Assembly: GCA_964405925.1 (NCBI GenBank)
Contig: CAYOQG010000083.1
Location: 1-18,647 of the forward strand
Direction of reading: 5' to 3'
Source: GCA-020344555 sp964405925
Lineage (GTDB): Bacteria; Planctomycetota; Phycisphaerae; UBA1845
DNA: 18,647 nucleotides
The notes under the pieces are model-generated. The model was not told the origin of the DNA, ran no database searches, and saw nothing but the letters and a program-made list of their open reading frames with translations. A program made the position numbers and the translations under genes. Shown here one piece after another: positions 8,033 through 14,625 of the stretch. Numbering within the stretch: the stretch's first letter is position 1; each line of letters opens with the position of its first letter.

Positions 8033-8077
8033 AGAAGCCCCGCTTTCCAGCTGCGCGCGAGCCATCGCGGGGCTTCT
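8033..8077 (-). terminator. Strong hairpin terminator of the convergent operon
   Basis: A perfect 11-bp stem, AGAAGCCCCGC (8033-8043) with GCGGGGCTTCT (8067-8077). On the minus strand it is followed by TTTTGTGTG. It lies about 145 nt beyond the lipoprotein stop at 8221, facing the plus-strand terminator at 7886. Confidence 0.65.
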
Positions 8078-8220
8078 CCCGTACAACAAGTCCCGAATCG
8101 GTTGTCGGGACGAGGCCTAAGGACCTTCACCTAGACTATGCGCCATTGGCGGCTCGAACGCAAGCAAAAAAGACCTTCTGCCGCCTAGGCCGCCGAATTC
8201 GCTGCCTTCGCGGCGCGCTG

Positions 8221-8865
8221 TTAATCGGAACCAGAATCTTCGATCGGTGGTTCGGTATCCCCGGATGTCGCTGTATCGGGGCGCACGAGCAGCGTTTCGA
8301 TCCAGGTTCGCACCCCCTTGGGGGCTCGCGAAATCCGCCATTCGTCGTGTTCGCGGATGAGCAGAAGCACGACATCCCGTTGCGGTTCGCGTTTCGCGGC
8401 TCGATGCGTAGGGTCAAGGGCGACGTGCATGGCCAGGGCGTAGGCTAGCACTGCTCTCTCAGCGTCGCCGCCCGCGCCGGGGGCAAGGAAAATCTTCTCG
8501 AGGGCAAGGATTCGGATACTCTGGATAGCCTGCCATCCCTCCTCGTACTCCTCACGAGGAAGCGGCTCCTCGCGGACGCTCCAAAGCAGGCGAAAAGCCT
8601 CGTATTCGCCGCGGGCACAATCCTCGATCGCACGTTGGACGAAGTCGTTGACCGTCTGGTCGTCGACCCTCAACGCGTCAGGGAACACGAGCTGTACGGC
8701 TTGCCGCGTATCCTTCGGCTGCGGTTCTGGCCGATCGCGATCCGCTTCCGGCCGACACCCGGAGCCAAGACAGCACAGTGTGAACACAGTGACCGCCACC
8801 TGAGTCGCCGCGGATAATCTTATCCTTGCTTTCATGTCCCGGTGCTGCTTGAATCCCATCGTCAT
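8221..8865 (-). CDS. Putative small lipoprotein of unknown function
   Basis: 214 residues, no family recognised. The N-terminus has a basic, hydrophobic leader (KARIRLSAATQVAVTVFTL) and a lipobox-like LGSGC with Cys37, so a lipid-anchored envelope protein is likely, although Gly at -3 is atypical. The mature part is acidic and helical (DQTVNDFVQRAIEDCARGEY, then a helical Ala-rich stretch) and ends with a WRISRAP strand, which recalls NTF2-like folds, but this is only an impression. The ATG at 8865 overlaps the stop of the preceding gene as ATGA; a second start at 8835 (MKARIRL) begins exactly at the leader and is also possible. No good Shine-Dalgarno is seen, so translation may be coupled to the upstream TOPRIM-like gene. 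It is last in the run and is followed by a hairpin terminator. Confidence 0.75.
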   Translation of the reverse strand: MTMGFKQHRDMKARIRLSAATQVAVTVFTLCCLGSGCRPEADRDRPEPQPKDTRQAVQLVFPDALRVDDQTVNDFVQRAIEDCARGEYEAFRLLWSVREEPLPREEYEEGWQAIQSIRILALEKIFLAPGAGGDAERAVLAYALAMHVALDPTHRAAKREPQRDVVLLLIREHDEWRISRAPKGVRTWIETLLVRPDTATSGDTEPPIEDSGSD

Positions 8866-9515
8866 GGTTGAACGTACCCGAGCCGCGCCAAAGCATCTAC
8901 GAAGTCAGAGGCGAATTCTTGGAACGCCGGCACCGCGTTCAGGCGGTCAAACGAGACTCGCAGACCGAGTGCGGCGTACAGCGGGCGCAATCCAACCTTC
9001 TTGGCTCGGCGTCGGCCAAGGACCCTTGCCCGAAGCTCCCGAAGGACTTCCTTTGGTTCTTGGAGATGTTCCACTTCGTGGACGTGTGTTGGAACGGCGT
9101 CCGCGACAGATCGTGTCGTGGTCCCCAGGACTTCGGTCAAGGCTGCGACGTCGCAGAGCATCCATGCTTCCGTCTCGCGCGCTGGTACGATTGCGACCAG
9201 ACTCCGCTCTTTCCCGTCGAAAATATCTCGCACCGACGCGAACCATGGGTCGATCCGGTCCGTGCGTGCACGTTTGCTGTCCCCGTTTGCGTCCGTATGG
9301 ACGACCAGAATGTCAACCGAATGCCAGTAACGGGAAGTGGTCTCGCGAAACGTCTCAGCCGAAGGACGTCCAGGCAGGTCAACCGGGTCCGACACGAAAA
9401 TAGGGTGCCGGCCCCTCGCAGAGATAACTTGGTGGGTAAACCGCCCCAAGAGCGGAATTAAGAAATCGGGGTCGGTGGGACCTTCGGCGAATACTCCGAT
9501 GGACAGAGTTCTCAC
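8862..9515 (-). CDS. TOPRIM/DUF4276-like protein, putative defence effector
   Basis: 217 residues, resembling the DUF4276 (TOPRIM-like) proteins that partner AAA ATPases in abortive-infection systems. Visible motifs: an N-terminal strand followed by EGPTD (Glu11, Asp15), then DILVVHTDANGD (Asp75, Asp79) after a hydrophobic strand, and PARETEAWMLCD (111-122), a hallmark of the family as I know it. These acidic residues could bind metal for nuclease activity. The start is GTG at 9515, overlapping the ATPase stop as GTGA, and the gene ends in a second 4-nt overlap with the lipoprotein. The C-terminus is helical and Arg/Lys-rich (LGRRRAKKVGLRP). By analogy with AbiL, RloAB and PARIS the ATPase may sense infection and hold or release this effector; that is inference. 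The family assignment rests on motifs read by eye. Confidence 0.75.
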   Translation of the reverse strand: MRTLSIGVFAEGPTDPDFLIPLLGRFTHQVISARGRHPIFVSDPVDLPGRPSAETFRETTSRYWHSVDILVVHTDANGDSKRARTDRIDPWFASVRDIFDGKERSLVAIVPARETEAWMLCDVAALTEVLGTTTRSVADAVPTHVHEVEHLQEPKEVLRELRARVLGRRRAKKVGLRPLYAALGLRVSFDRLNAVPAFQEFASDFVDALARLGYVQP

Positions 9516-10888
9516 GGTGCAGAATCCCGGGCCGGGACTGCCGTCTCCAGATAAGCGTTAACCTCATCTAGTGTTACTCTGTCCCGTGTTGCGCCATCCA
9601 GGAGTTCCCCCTGTCGTTGAACGGGTCGAAGACGCGTGCACCGGATCGACGGGGAGCTACTGCCCGGGTCGATCTGAGTGACAACGTCCGCAAAGAGCAT
9701 TTGCGATTCGCGCAGAGTTCTGAGTACGACAGGGGAGTGGCTGTTAAGGAGAACTTGTCTGAGCGGTTCTCTTGGATCGACATCCTCGTCATCGAGATCA
9801 GTTGCCAGGGCACGGAGAGTCTTCACCATTTGTCCCAGCCGGAAAGGATGCACGCCGTTTTCAGGTTCTTCAAAGCACACGAGCCCCCGTTCCGTTGGGT
9901 CGTGCATAAGTGCGACCAGAGCCAGGATACGTAGCGTCCCGTCAGAGAGAACTCGTGACGGAAACGTACTCCCGTCCTGCATTGTTATGTCGATCCGATA
10001 CTCGTTCCGTTTTTGGTCTTCGACGACATCCAAGGATTGGACGCCCGGCACAAGATGTGAGAGTGTCGTCGCTATATCGGTCACTACCCCACCGGGACGG
10101 TGTTCTGACTTCGTTTCTTTCCTTATGCGGGCGAGAACCGCTGCCAGGTTGCTCCCGTCGTGCGTCAAGCGGTTTGTCGACAATGTCGAGGCAGGACGGC
10201 GAAGACCTTCGGGATTCAGTTGCAGGAATCGCCATGAGCGCAGTTCCTCGCGTAGCGCAAACAAATGAGGAAACTCCGCGGTCGTGATGCTGCTCAGGTT
10301 TGTGCTTTCTGCGGCATCGGCTGGGCGGTGGCGACCGGCGCGACCGTCCTGGAAGATCTGGAACGAAGGCCGCTCATCTTTCGTTGTGGTATCAAGAAAT
10401 GGGCCTCGGCGGGTACGCCGGACGTACGCGTTACGGAATTCCTTGGAGCGTGCAAATGTCTTTACCCATCTGTCATCCTGGGCCGGGATGGATTTGGCGC
10501 TCTCTCGAGTTACAAACAATCTCTCCACCCCGTTCGGGCTCGACTTGCGGGCTAGTGTTAGCTCGTAGTGGATTCGTGAGTTGGTGAGCTTGACTTCCAC
10601 ACCCCAAGGATCGCGCACCGTCGGGTCAAGCAGCACTTCCAACGTAAAGCTCATTTCACTAACTGGCTTGCCAGCGGAGGACATCGAGAACATCTCAGAA
10701 GGCTCACCCCGCAGCCCCTGAAACGCGTTGTATAGATCGTCGCCCGCCAGCCGGGAGAGCAGGTGGAGGGCGTCGAACAGGTTTGACTTACCGACTGCGT
10801 TCGGACCAAGGATCACCTGAAACGGGAGCAAGTCCACGCTGAAATCGCGGAACGTCTTGAAGCCGTCGATTTCGATGTGGGTCAGCAT
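9512..10888 (-). CDS. SMC/OLD-like AAA ATPase (AAA_15/AAA_21 type), putative defence sensor
   Basis: 458 residues with an ABC/SMC-type ATPase head. It begins with the typical IEIDGFKTFRDFSVDL strand pair, then Walker A GPNAVGKSN (28-36), ABC signature LSDGTLR (314-320), Walker B GLVCFEEPENGVHP (335-348) and an H-loop NSHSP (His384). The stretch between Walker A and signature (about 90-310) is helical and Arg-rich, with no zinc hook. There is no OLD TOPRIM domain fused to it; the TOPRIM-like protein is encoded separately by the next, overlapping gene. The start ATG at 10888 has GTAGGA about 12 nt upstream and lies 34 nt after the ubiD-like stop. Such ATPases partner effectors in anti-phage modules (AbiL, RloAB, PARIS, Gabija); which of these is closest cannot be decided without a search. 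Confidence 0.88.
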   Translation of the reverse strand: MLTHIEIDGFKTFRDFSVDLLPFQVILGPNAVGKSNLFDALHLLSRLAGDDLYNAFQGLRGEPSEMFSMSSAGKPVSEMSFTLEVLLDPTVRDPWGVEVKLTNSRIHYELTLARKSSPNGVERLFVTRESAKSIPAQDDRWVKTFARSKEFRNAYVRRTRRGPFLDTTTKDERPSFQIFQDGRAGRHRPADAAESTNLSSITTAEFPHLFALREELRSWRFLQLNPEGLRRPASTLSTNRLTHDGSNLAAVLARIRKETKSEHRPGGVVTDIATTLSHLVPGVQSLDVVEDQKRNEYRIDITMQDGSTFPSRVLSDGTLRILALVALMHDPTERGLVCFEEPENGVHPFRLGQMVKTLRALATDLDDEDVDPREPLRQVLLNSHSPVVLRTLRESQMLFADVVTQIDPGSSSPSIRCTRLRPVQRQGELLDGATRDRVTLDEVNAYLETAVPARDSAP

Positions 10889-10922
10889 GACAAGACCATC
10901 CTACCGTGCGGTCTGGTGGGGA

Positions 10923-12542
10923 TCAAAGCCCATACTCCTCCCAGCGGTTTTGGATTCGGTCGATGAGTTCATGATTCATCTTCAGTTTGTCAGGCCAATC
11001 GCGGATCTGTCCCTCGCCGGGAATCTTACGGGTGGCGTCGATCCCGATCTTCGCTCCGGTGCCGTAGTGCGGCGTGGCGTGGTCGAGGATATCGCACGGT
11101 CCGTCGGTCACGACGGTGTCCCGCCGCCAGTCGACATTGGCCCCGAGGTGGAACAGAACATCTTGCTCATTGTGGACGTCGACGTCCTCGTCGACCACCA
11201 CAATCATCTTCGAGAACATCATCTGGCCCGCACCCCAAATGCTGCTCATGACCTTACGGGCTTGCATCGGGTATTCCTTGCGGATCTTGACGAACGCCGC
11301 GTTGTGAAAAGCACCGAACATCGGCAGATGATAGTCGATGATGTCGGGCAGGATCGCCTGCAGAAGTGGCAGGAAAACGCGCTCGGTCGCTTTGCCGAGA
11401 TAGTAGTCTTCCTGCGGTGGGAACCCCACAATCGTGGTCGGATAGACCGGGTTTTCCCGCTGCGTGATAGCGCTCACGTGAAACGCCGGGTAATAATCCG
11501 CCGCGGAATAGAACCCGGTGTGGTCGCCAAAAGGCCCCTCCAAAAGTGCCCGCCCGGGATCGACCCAGCCCTCGATGACAATCTCCGCGTTGGCTGGAAC
11601 CTCCATAGGGATGGTCTTACAGGGCACCAGCCCGATCCCGCCATCGTTCAAGAACCCGGCAAAGAGCAGCTCGCTCACGTCCGGCGGGAGCGGACACGTT
11701 GCGGCGAAGGGCAGGACCGGCTCCCCGCCGAGAACGATGGCGACAGGCATTTTCTCGCCGCGTTCCTTGTACTTACGAAAGTGCCTGGCACCATCGTGGT
11801 GCATGTGCCAGTGGACGGCGGCAAGCTTGTCGTCGAAGACCTGAACCCGATACATCCCGAGATTGTAGGCGCCATCGTCGGGGTCCTTGGTCTGAACGGC
11901 AGCGAAGGTGATGTAGCGGCCCGTACCCGCGGTCGCGCTCGCCGGCTTTCCCGCGCAACCCGGCTGACCGTCGTGAGGCCAGCATTGAATGATCGGAAGA
12001 TCGAACAGGTTCGCGTCCTCCATGCGCACGACCTCCTGGCAGATTCCCCGCTTGACCGACTTGGGCGCGTAGGCAGCCAGCTTAGCCAGTTGCGGCAACT
12101 TCTTGATCTTCTCTACGAGGGTCGCCGGAATCTCGGGCCTGATGAGCTGGCGGACGCGGTCTGCGAGGCTCTCAAAGGTCGGTACTCCCAGGGCGAGACG
12201 CATCCGTTCGTAGCTTCCGAACAAGTTGATAGCCACCGGGATCGACCACCCGCGGACCGTCTCGAAGATGAGTCCGTAGCCCCCGTAGCGGCCGTGAACG
12301 GGGTCCGTCGCGGGCGGTTCCATGTCGCCCGCTGCCGGCAGCTTCGCCATGCGATCGGCGATAGCTGAGATTTCGAGAACGGGATCAACCTCGGCCGTAA
12401 CCCGTTTGAGCTGCCCACGACCGTCAAGCTCAGCGATGAACGTCTGCAAATCCGAATGCGGCAAGGTGGTCGACTCCAAGCATAAACTGGCCGAGAGTGT
12501 ACCGTGCGGGTGCGGTGAGGGCGAGTCCGAGTTGGGGTGCAT
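10923..12542 (-). CDS. ubiD: UbiD-family prenylated-FMN decarboxylase
   Basis: Reversible (de)carboxylase of the UbiD family, which uses prenylated FMN made by UbiX (not in this window) and Mn/K ions. The best-known role is decarboxylating polyprenyl-hydroxybenzoate in quinone synthesis; related members act on other aromatic acids, so the substrate is not certain. Visible features: AYNLGMYRVQVFD (225-237) and the HWHMHHDGARH loop (244-254) of the metal/cofactor site, Glu324, and the strongly conserved EGPFGDHTGFY (335-345), then GKATERVFLPLLQ. ATG 12542 gives 539 residues with a 26-residue extension. TTG 12464, with GGAG 9 nt upstream, gives 513 residues and matches the usual family N-terminus (DLQTFIAEL..GQLKRV), and is probably the true start. 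It is first in a run with the ATPase pair, 34 nt apart. Confidence 0.95.
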   Translation of the reverse strand: MHPNSDSPSPHPHGTLSASLCLESTTLPHSDLQTFIAELDGRGQLKRVTAEVDPVLEISAIADRMAKLPAAGDMEPPATDPVHGRYGGYGLIFETVRGWSIPVAINLFGSYERMRLALGVPTFESLADRVRQLIRPEIPATLVEKIKKLPQLAKLAAYAPKSVKRGICQEVVRMEDANLFDLPIIQCWPHDGQPGCAGKPASATAGTGRYITFAAVQTKDPDDGAYNLGMYRVQVFDDKLAAVHWHMHHDGARHFRKYKERGEKMPVAIVLGGEPVLPFAATCPLPPDVSELLFAGFLNDGGIGLVPCKTIPMEVPANAEIVIEGWVDPGRALLEGPFGDHTGFYSAADYYPAFHVSAITQRENPVYPTTIVGFPPQEDYYLGKATERVFLPLLQAILPDIIDYHLPMFGAFHNAAFVKIRKEYPMQARKVMSSIWGAGQMMFSKMIVVVDEDVDVHNEQDVLFHLGANVDWRRDTVVTDGPCDILDHATPHYGTGAKIGIDATRKIPGEGQIRDWPDKLKMNHELIDRIQNRWEEYGL

Positions 12543-12878
12543 CCCATTTCGGGTAGCGTCCTTGGATAATCCGCACCTTGCTGCAAGCGCTCAGCAGACG
12601 GCGGGAGGTACCGTTTCTGTTTTCACCGAGACAGACGCGAGGTCATATTTGCCGCTCGGCATTCGAAGAGGACCCGGAGATTTCACCCTGCAGATTTGCC
12701 ACTTTTTGGGGATGCACCCCGATTGGTCCATGGCAATGGCCAGGTCAAAACGCGAACGGCGTTCTTGCGTAAACTCAAAGCGATCTTCCGGCGTCTCCGA
12801 CTCCATCTAGCCGCCCGGGTGGTACACCTAATCGACCCCATTGCCCGCAGCCCGGTGAGGTACTTCGCGATGGGGCAC
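12543..12878. other. Gap between ubiD and the amidohydrolase remnant
   Basis: No recognisable gene. A minus-strand frame at 12591-12806 (71 codons, starting MESETPEDRFEF) has plausible composition but no Shine-Dalgarno and only moderate GC at third positions, so I rate it unlikely. The region should hold the promoter of the ubiD-ATPase run; I cannot pick it out with confidence. Confidence 0.4.
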
Positions 12879-14310
12879 TCACTCGCCCTTAGCCTCGGGC
12901 AGTTTCGCAGCAGCGTCAGCTTCTTGACTCGCGTACTTCTCTGCCAGGGCGTCCAGTCTGGCCTGCAAATCGGCCTGTGGATACCACCTGCCGCGCACCA
13001 TGACCCCGACACGCTTGGTGACATTGGCTACGTCTTCCAGCGGGTTGGCTCGAGCGAAACCAGGTCCGCCCGGCGACCGACGGCCACGGTTCCCCACTCA
13101 TCCAAGGCGTCGAAGAACTCAGCCGCGTCGTGCGTTCCCGCCTTGATCGCCTCGTATGGGGTCAACCGGCATCGACGAGGTTGTGGAGCTCCTCGTGAAT
13201 CGAGAAGCCCGGTGCGATAAGCGGGTTCGGGCAATCCGTGCCGAGCAGAATCCGCGCACCGCCGTCGTGCAAGGCCTTGGTCAGCTTCTTGCGGGCTGAG
13301 TCTCCCGCGGCGGCGGCTTCGTACATCTCGGCTGTGAAGCCCTTGAGGTAGTTGCCTCCCGGGCGGTGGAAGTCGAGCTCGTTGGGCGACAGGTATCTGA
13401 ACTCGTCTCGCTGGAGAAGTACGTTCGCTTCATCCGGTGGGACCCACTTCTGCAACACGACCAGCGTCGGGCAGTTCCAGGTGCCGGCTTCTCGAGTCTT
13501 GCGCACCAGGCCGGGAATCTTGCTCGCGTCGAGATGGAGCCAGAAGAACAAGTGACTGAAGTCCTTCCTTTCAATGCTCGGAGCGTCGTCGGACACCAAC
13601 GCTAGTTCAAAGCCGTCGAGGTGCTCTATGCACCGCTGTCGGGCAACCAGTGCATGGTCGAGACCCACGTCCTTCGGAACGTGTCCGGCGACCGGGATGC
13701 CATAACTGTTGGCCGCTTGGATCAGCGCGTCGTATGCCTCTCTTGAGAGGTTGTTGTATACTTTGAGGAAGTCGTAACCTGCCTTCCTCTGCGCGGCAAC
13801 GACGGCCCGCGCCTGCGCGGGCGTCATGACGATCGTACTCTCCGGCCACTCCGGTGGATCACCGTCTATGATCGGCCCAGCCGTGTAGATGGTCGGCCCG
13901 AGCAGATCGCCTCGTCTGATCTTCTCGCGCCACGCGAGGTGCTCGGGTCCGCCGGCCATATTGCGAACGGTCGTAACGCCGTTGGCGATGAAGAGAGCGA
14001 GTTGGTCCTCCTCCATGATGTGGGCATGCATATCCGCCAAGCCGGGCATGAGGTATTCGCTGCGACCGTCGATGACTACTGCCGCGTCGGGCACCTGCAC
14101 TTGTGATACCGGCCCGATCTCACGGATGTGCTCGTCGTAAACCAAGATCGTCTGCTTCGGGAGGATCCGCTCGCAGTCCATCGGTATGACGTTCACGTCG
14201 ACAATCGCGATTGCCTGTGCGGGCGAAGGTGCCTGCCGTGTGCGTTGCGCTGGCAAATGACGTCCGCTCAGGAGCGCAGCAAAAACCACCAAGTACCATT
14301 TTGCCATCAT
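12879..14310 (-). pseudogene. Secreted metal-dependent amidohydrolase broken by two frameshifts
   Basis: An imidazolonepropionase/prolidase-type amidohydrolase, about 478 residues if repaired. ATG 14310 has AGGA 7 nt upstream; a signal-peptide-like start (KWYLVVFAALLSG) suggests export. The first, 382-residue part carries the metal site: HAH at 95-97 (GLADMHAHI), Lys183 in FLKVYNN, His210 (AGHVPK), His230 (IEHLDG) and Asp359 (LLGTDCPNP). At about 13165 the frame breaks: VDAG is followed by a stop, while LTPYEAIKAGTHDAAEFFDA continues in another frame, one base missing. At about 13050 it breaks again: LVSLE should continue into ANPLEDVANVTKRVGVMVRG, again one base missing. The last part ends at 12879. 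The catalytic residues are intact, so either the tail is lost in vivo or both gaps are sequencing errors. Confidence 0.85.
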
Positions 14311-14438
14311 TCTCGATTCCTGGAGTGAGGGTCGTCCACATGACCCTCGGCTGTTCCCGTGCTGATCGCTCCGACGATCAGTATGCAGGCCTCCGCCGAT
14401 GCTGCAAGCATCTGATGCGGGATGCCAAGCGGATCCAT
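14307..14438 (-). CDS. Possible 43-residue leader ORF overlapping the amidohydrolase start
   Basis: A short frame starting at ATG 14438 (MDPLGIPHQMLAASAEACIL) that contains a hydrophobic stretch (ACILIVGAISTG) and ends TGA so as to overlap the amidohydrolase ATG as ATGA. A GGAGG lies about 25 nt upstream, too far for this ATG but close to an in-frame region that could use a rare start. It has no homology I recognise and may be chance. Confidence 0.15.
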   Translation of the reverse strand: MDPLGIPHQMLAASAEACILIVGAISTGTAEGHVDDPHSRNRE

Positions 14439-14496
14439 CCCCAACGGCAAGGAAATGGCCCTTCGTAAATCCTCCTTCTGCGCGTCAAGGGCGTCA

Positions 14497-14604
14497 CTAC
14501 TCGCCGTACACACGCTGAAAGACGGCAATGTCGAGGAGATCGACGTCGTTGTCGAAATCGAGGATGCAGAGGCGGCATGCCTGGCCTGCGTGGCCATTAT
14601 GCAT
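14497..14604 (-). pseudogene. Vestigial dockerin-like tail after the giant secreted protein
   Basis: Directly downstream of the giant protein's stop at 14626, in the same frame and 21 nt away, is a 35-codon frame whose second half reads DFDNDVDLLDIAVFQRVYG, the calcium-loop plus helix pattern of a planctomycete dockerin half. It ends in TAG at 14497. No ribosome binding site is seen before ATG 14604. It is most likely the remnant of an older C-terminus or of a deleted dockerin gene. The rest of the 14439-14625 stretch has no other recognisable feature. Confidence 0.5.
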
Positions 14605-14625
14605 GCCCGAGCTGACCGACTTCTC

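Noticed and set aside
8166..8171. A-run read as a possible terminator tail for the minus strand
   Set aside because: The preceding bases form a direct repeat (GGCGGC..GCGGC), not a stem; the hairpin at 8033-8077 is much better.
9678..10268. 196-codon plus-strand frame opposite the ATPase
   Set aside because: Ser/Arg-rich shadow of the ATPase gene with no domain.
10857..12368. 503-codon plus-strand frame
   Set aside because: Mirror frame of the UbiD-family gene; no domain, Arg/Val/Asp-rich composition typical of antisense GC-rich frames.
12591..12806. 71-codon minus-strand frame starting MESETPEDRFEF
   Set aside because: Composition is plausible but there is no ribosome binding site, family or conserved context; mentioned only within the gap entry.
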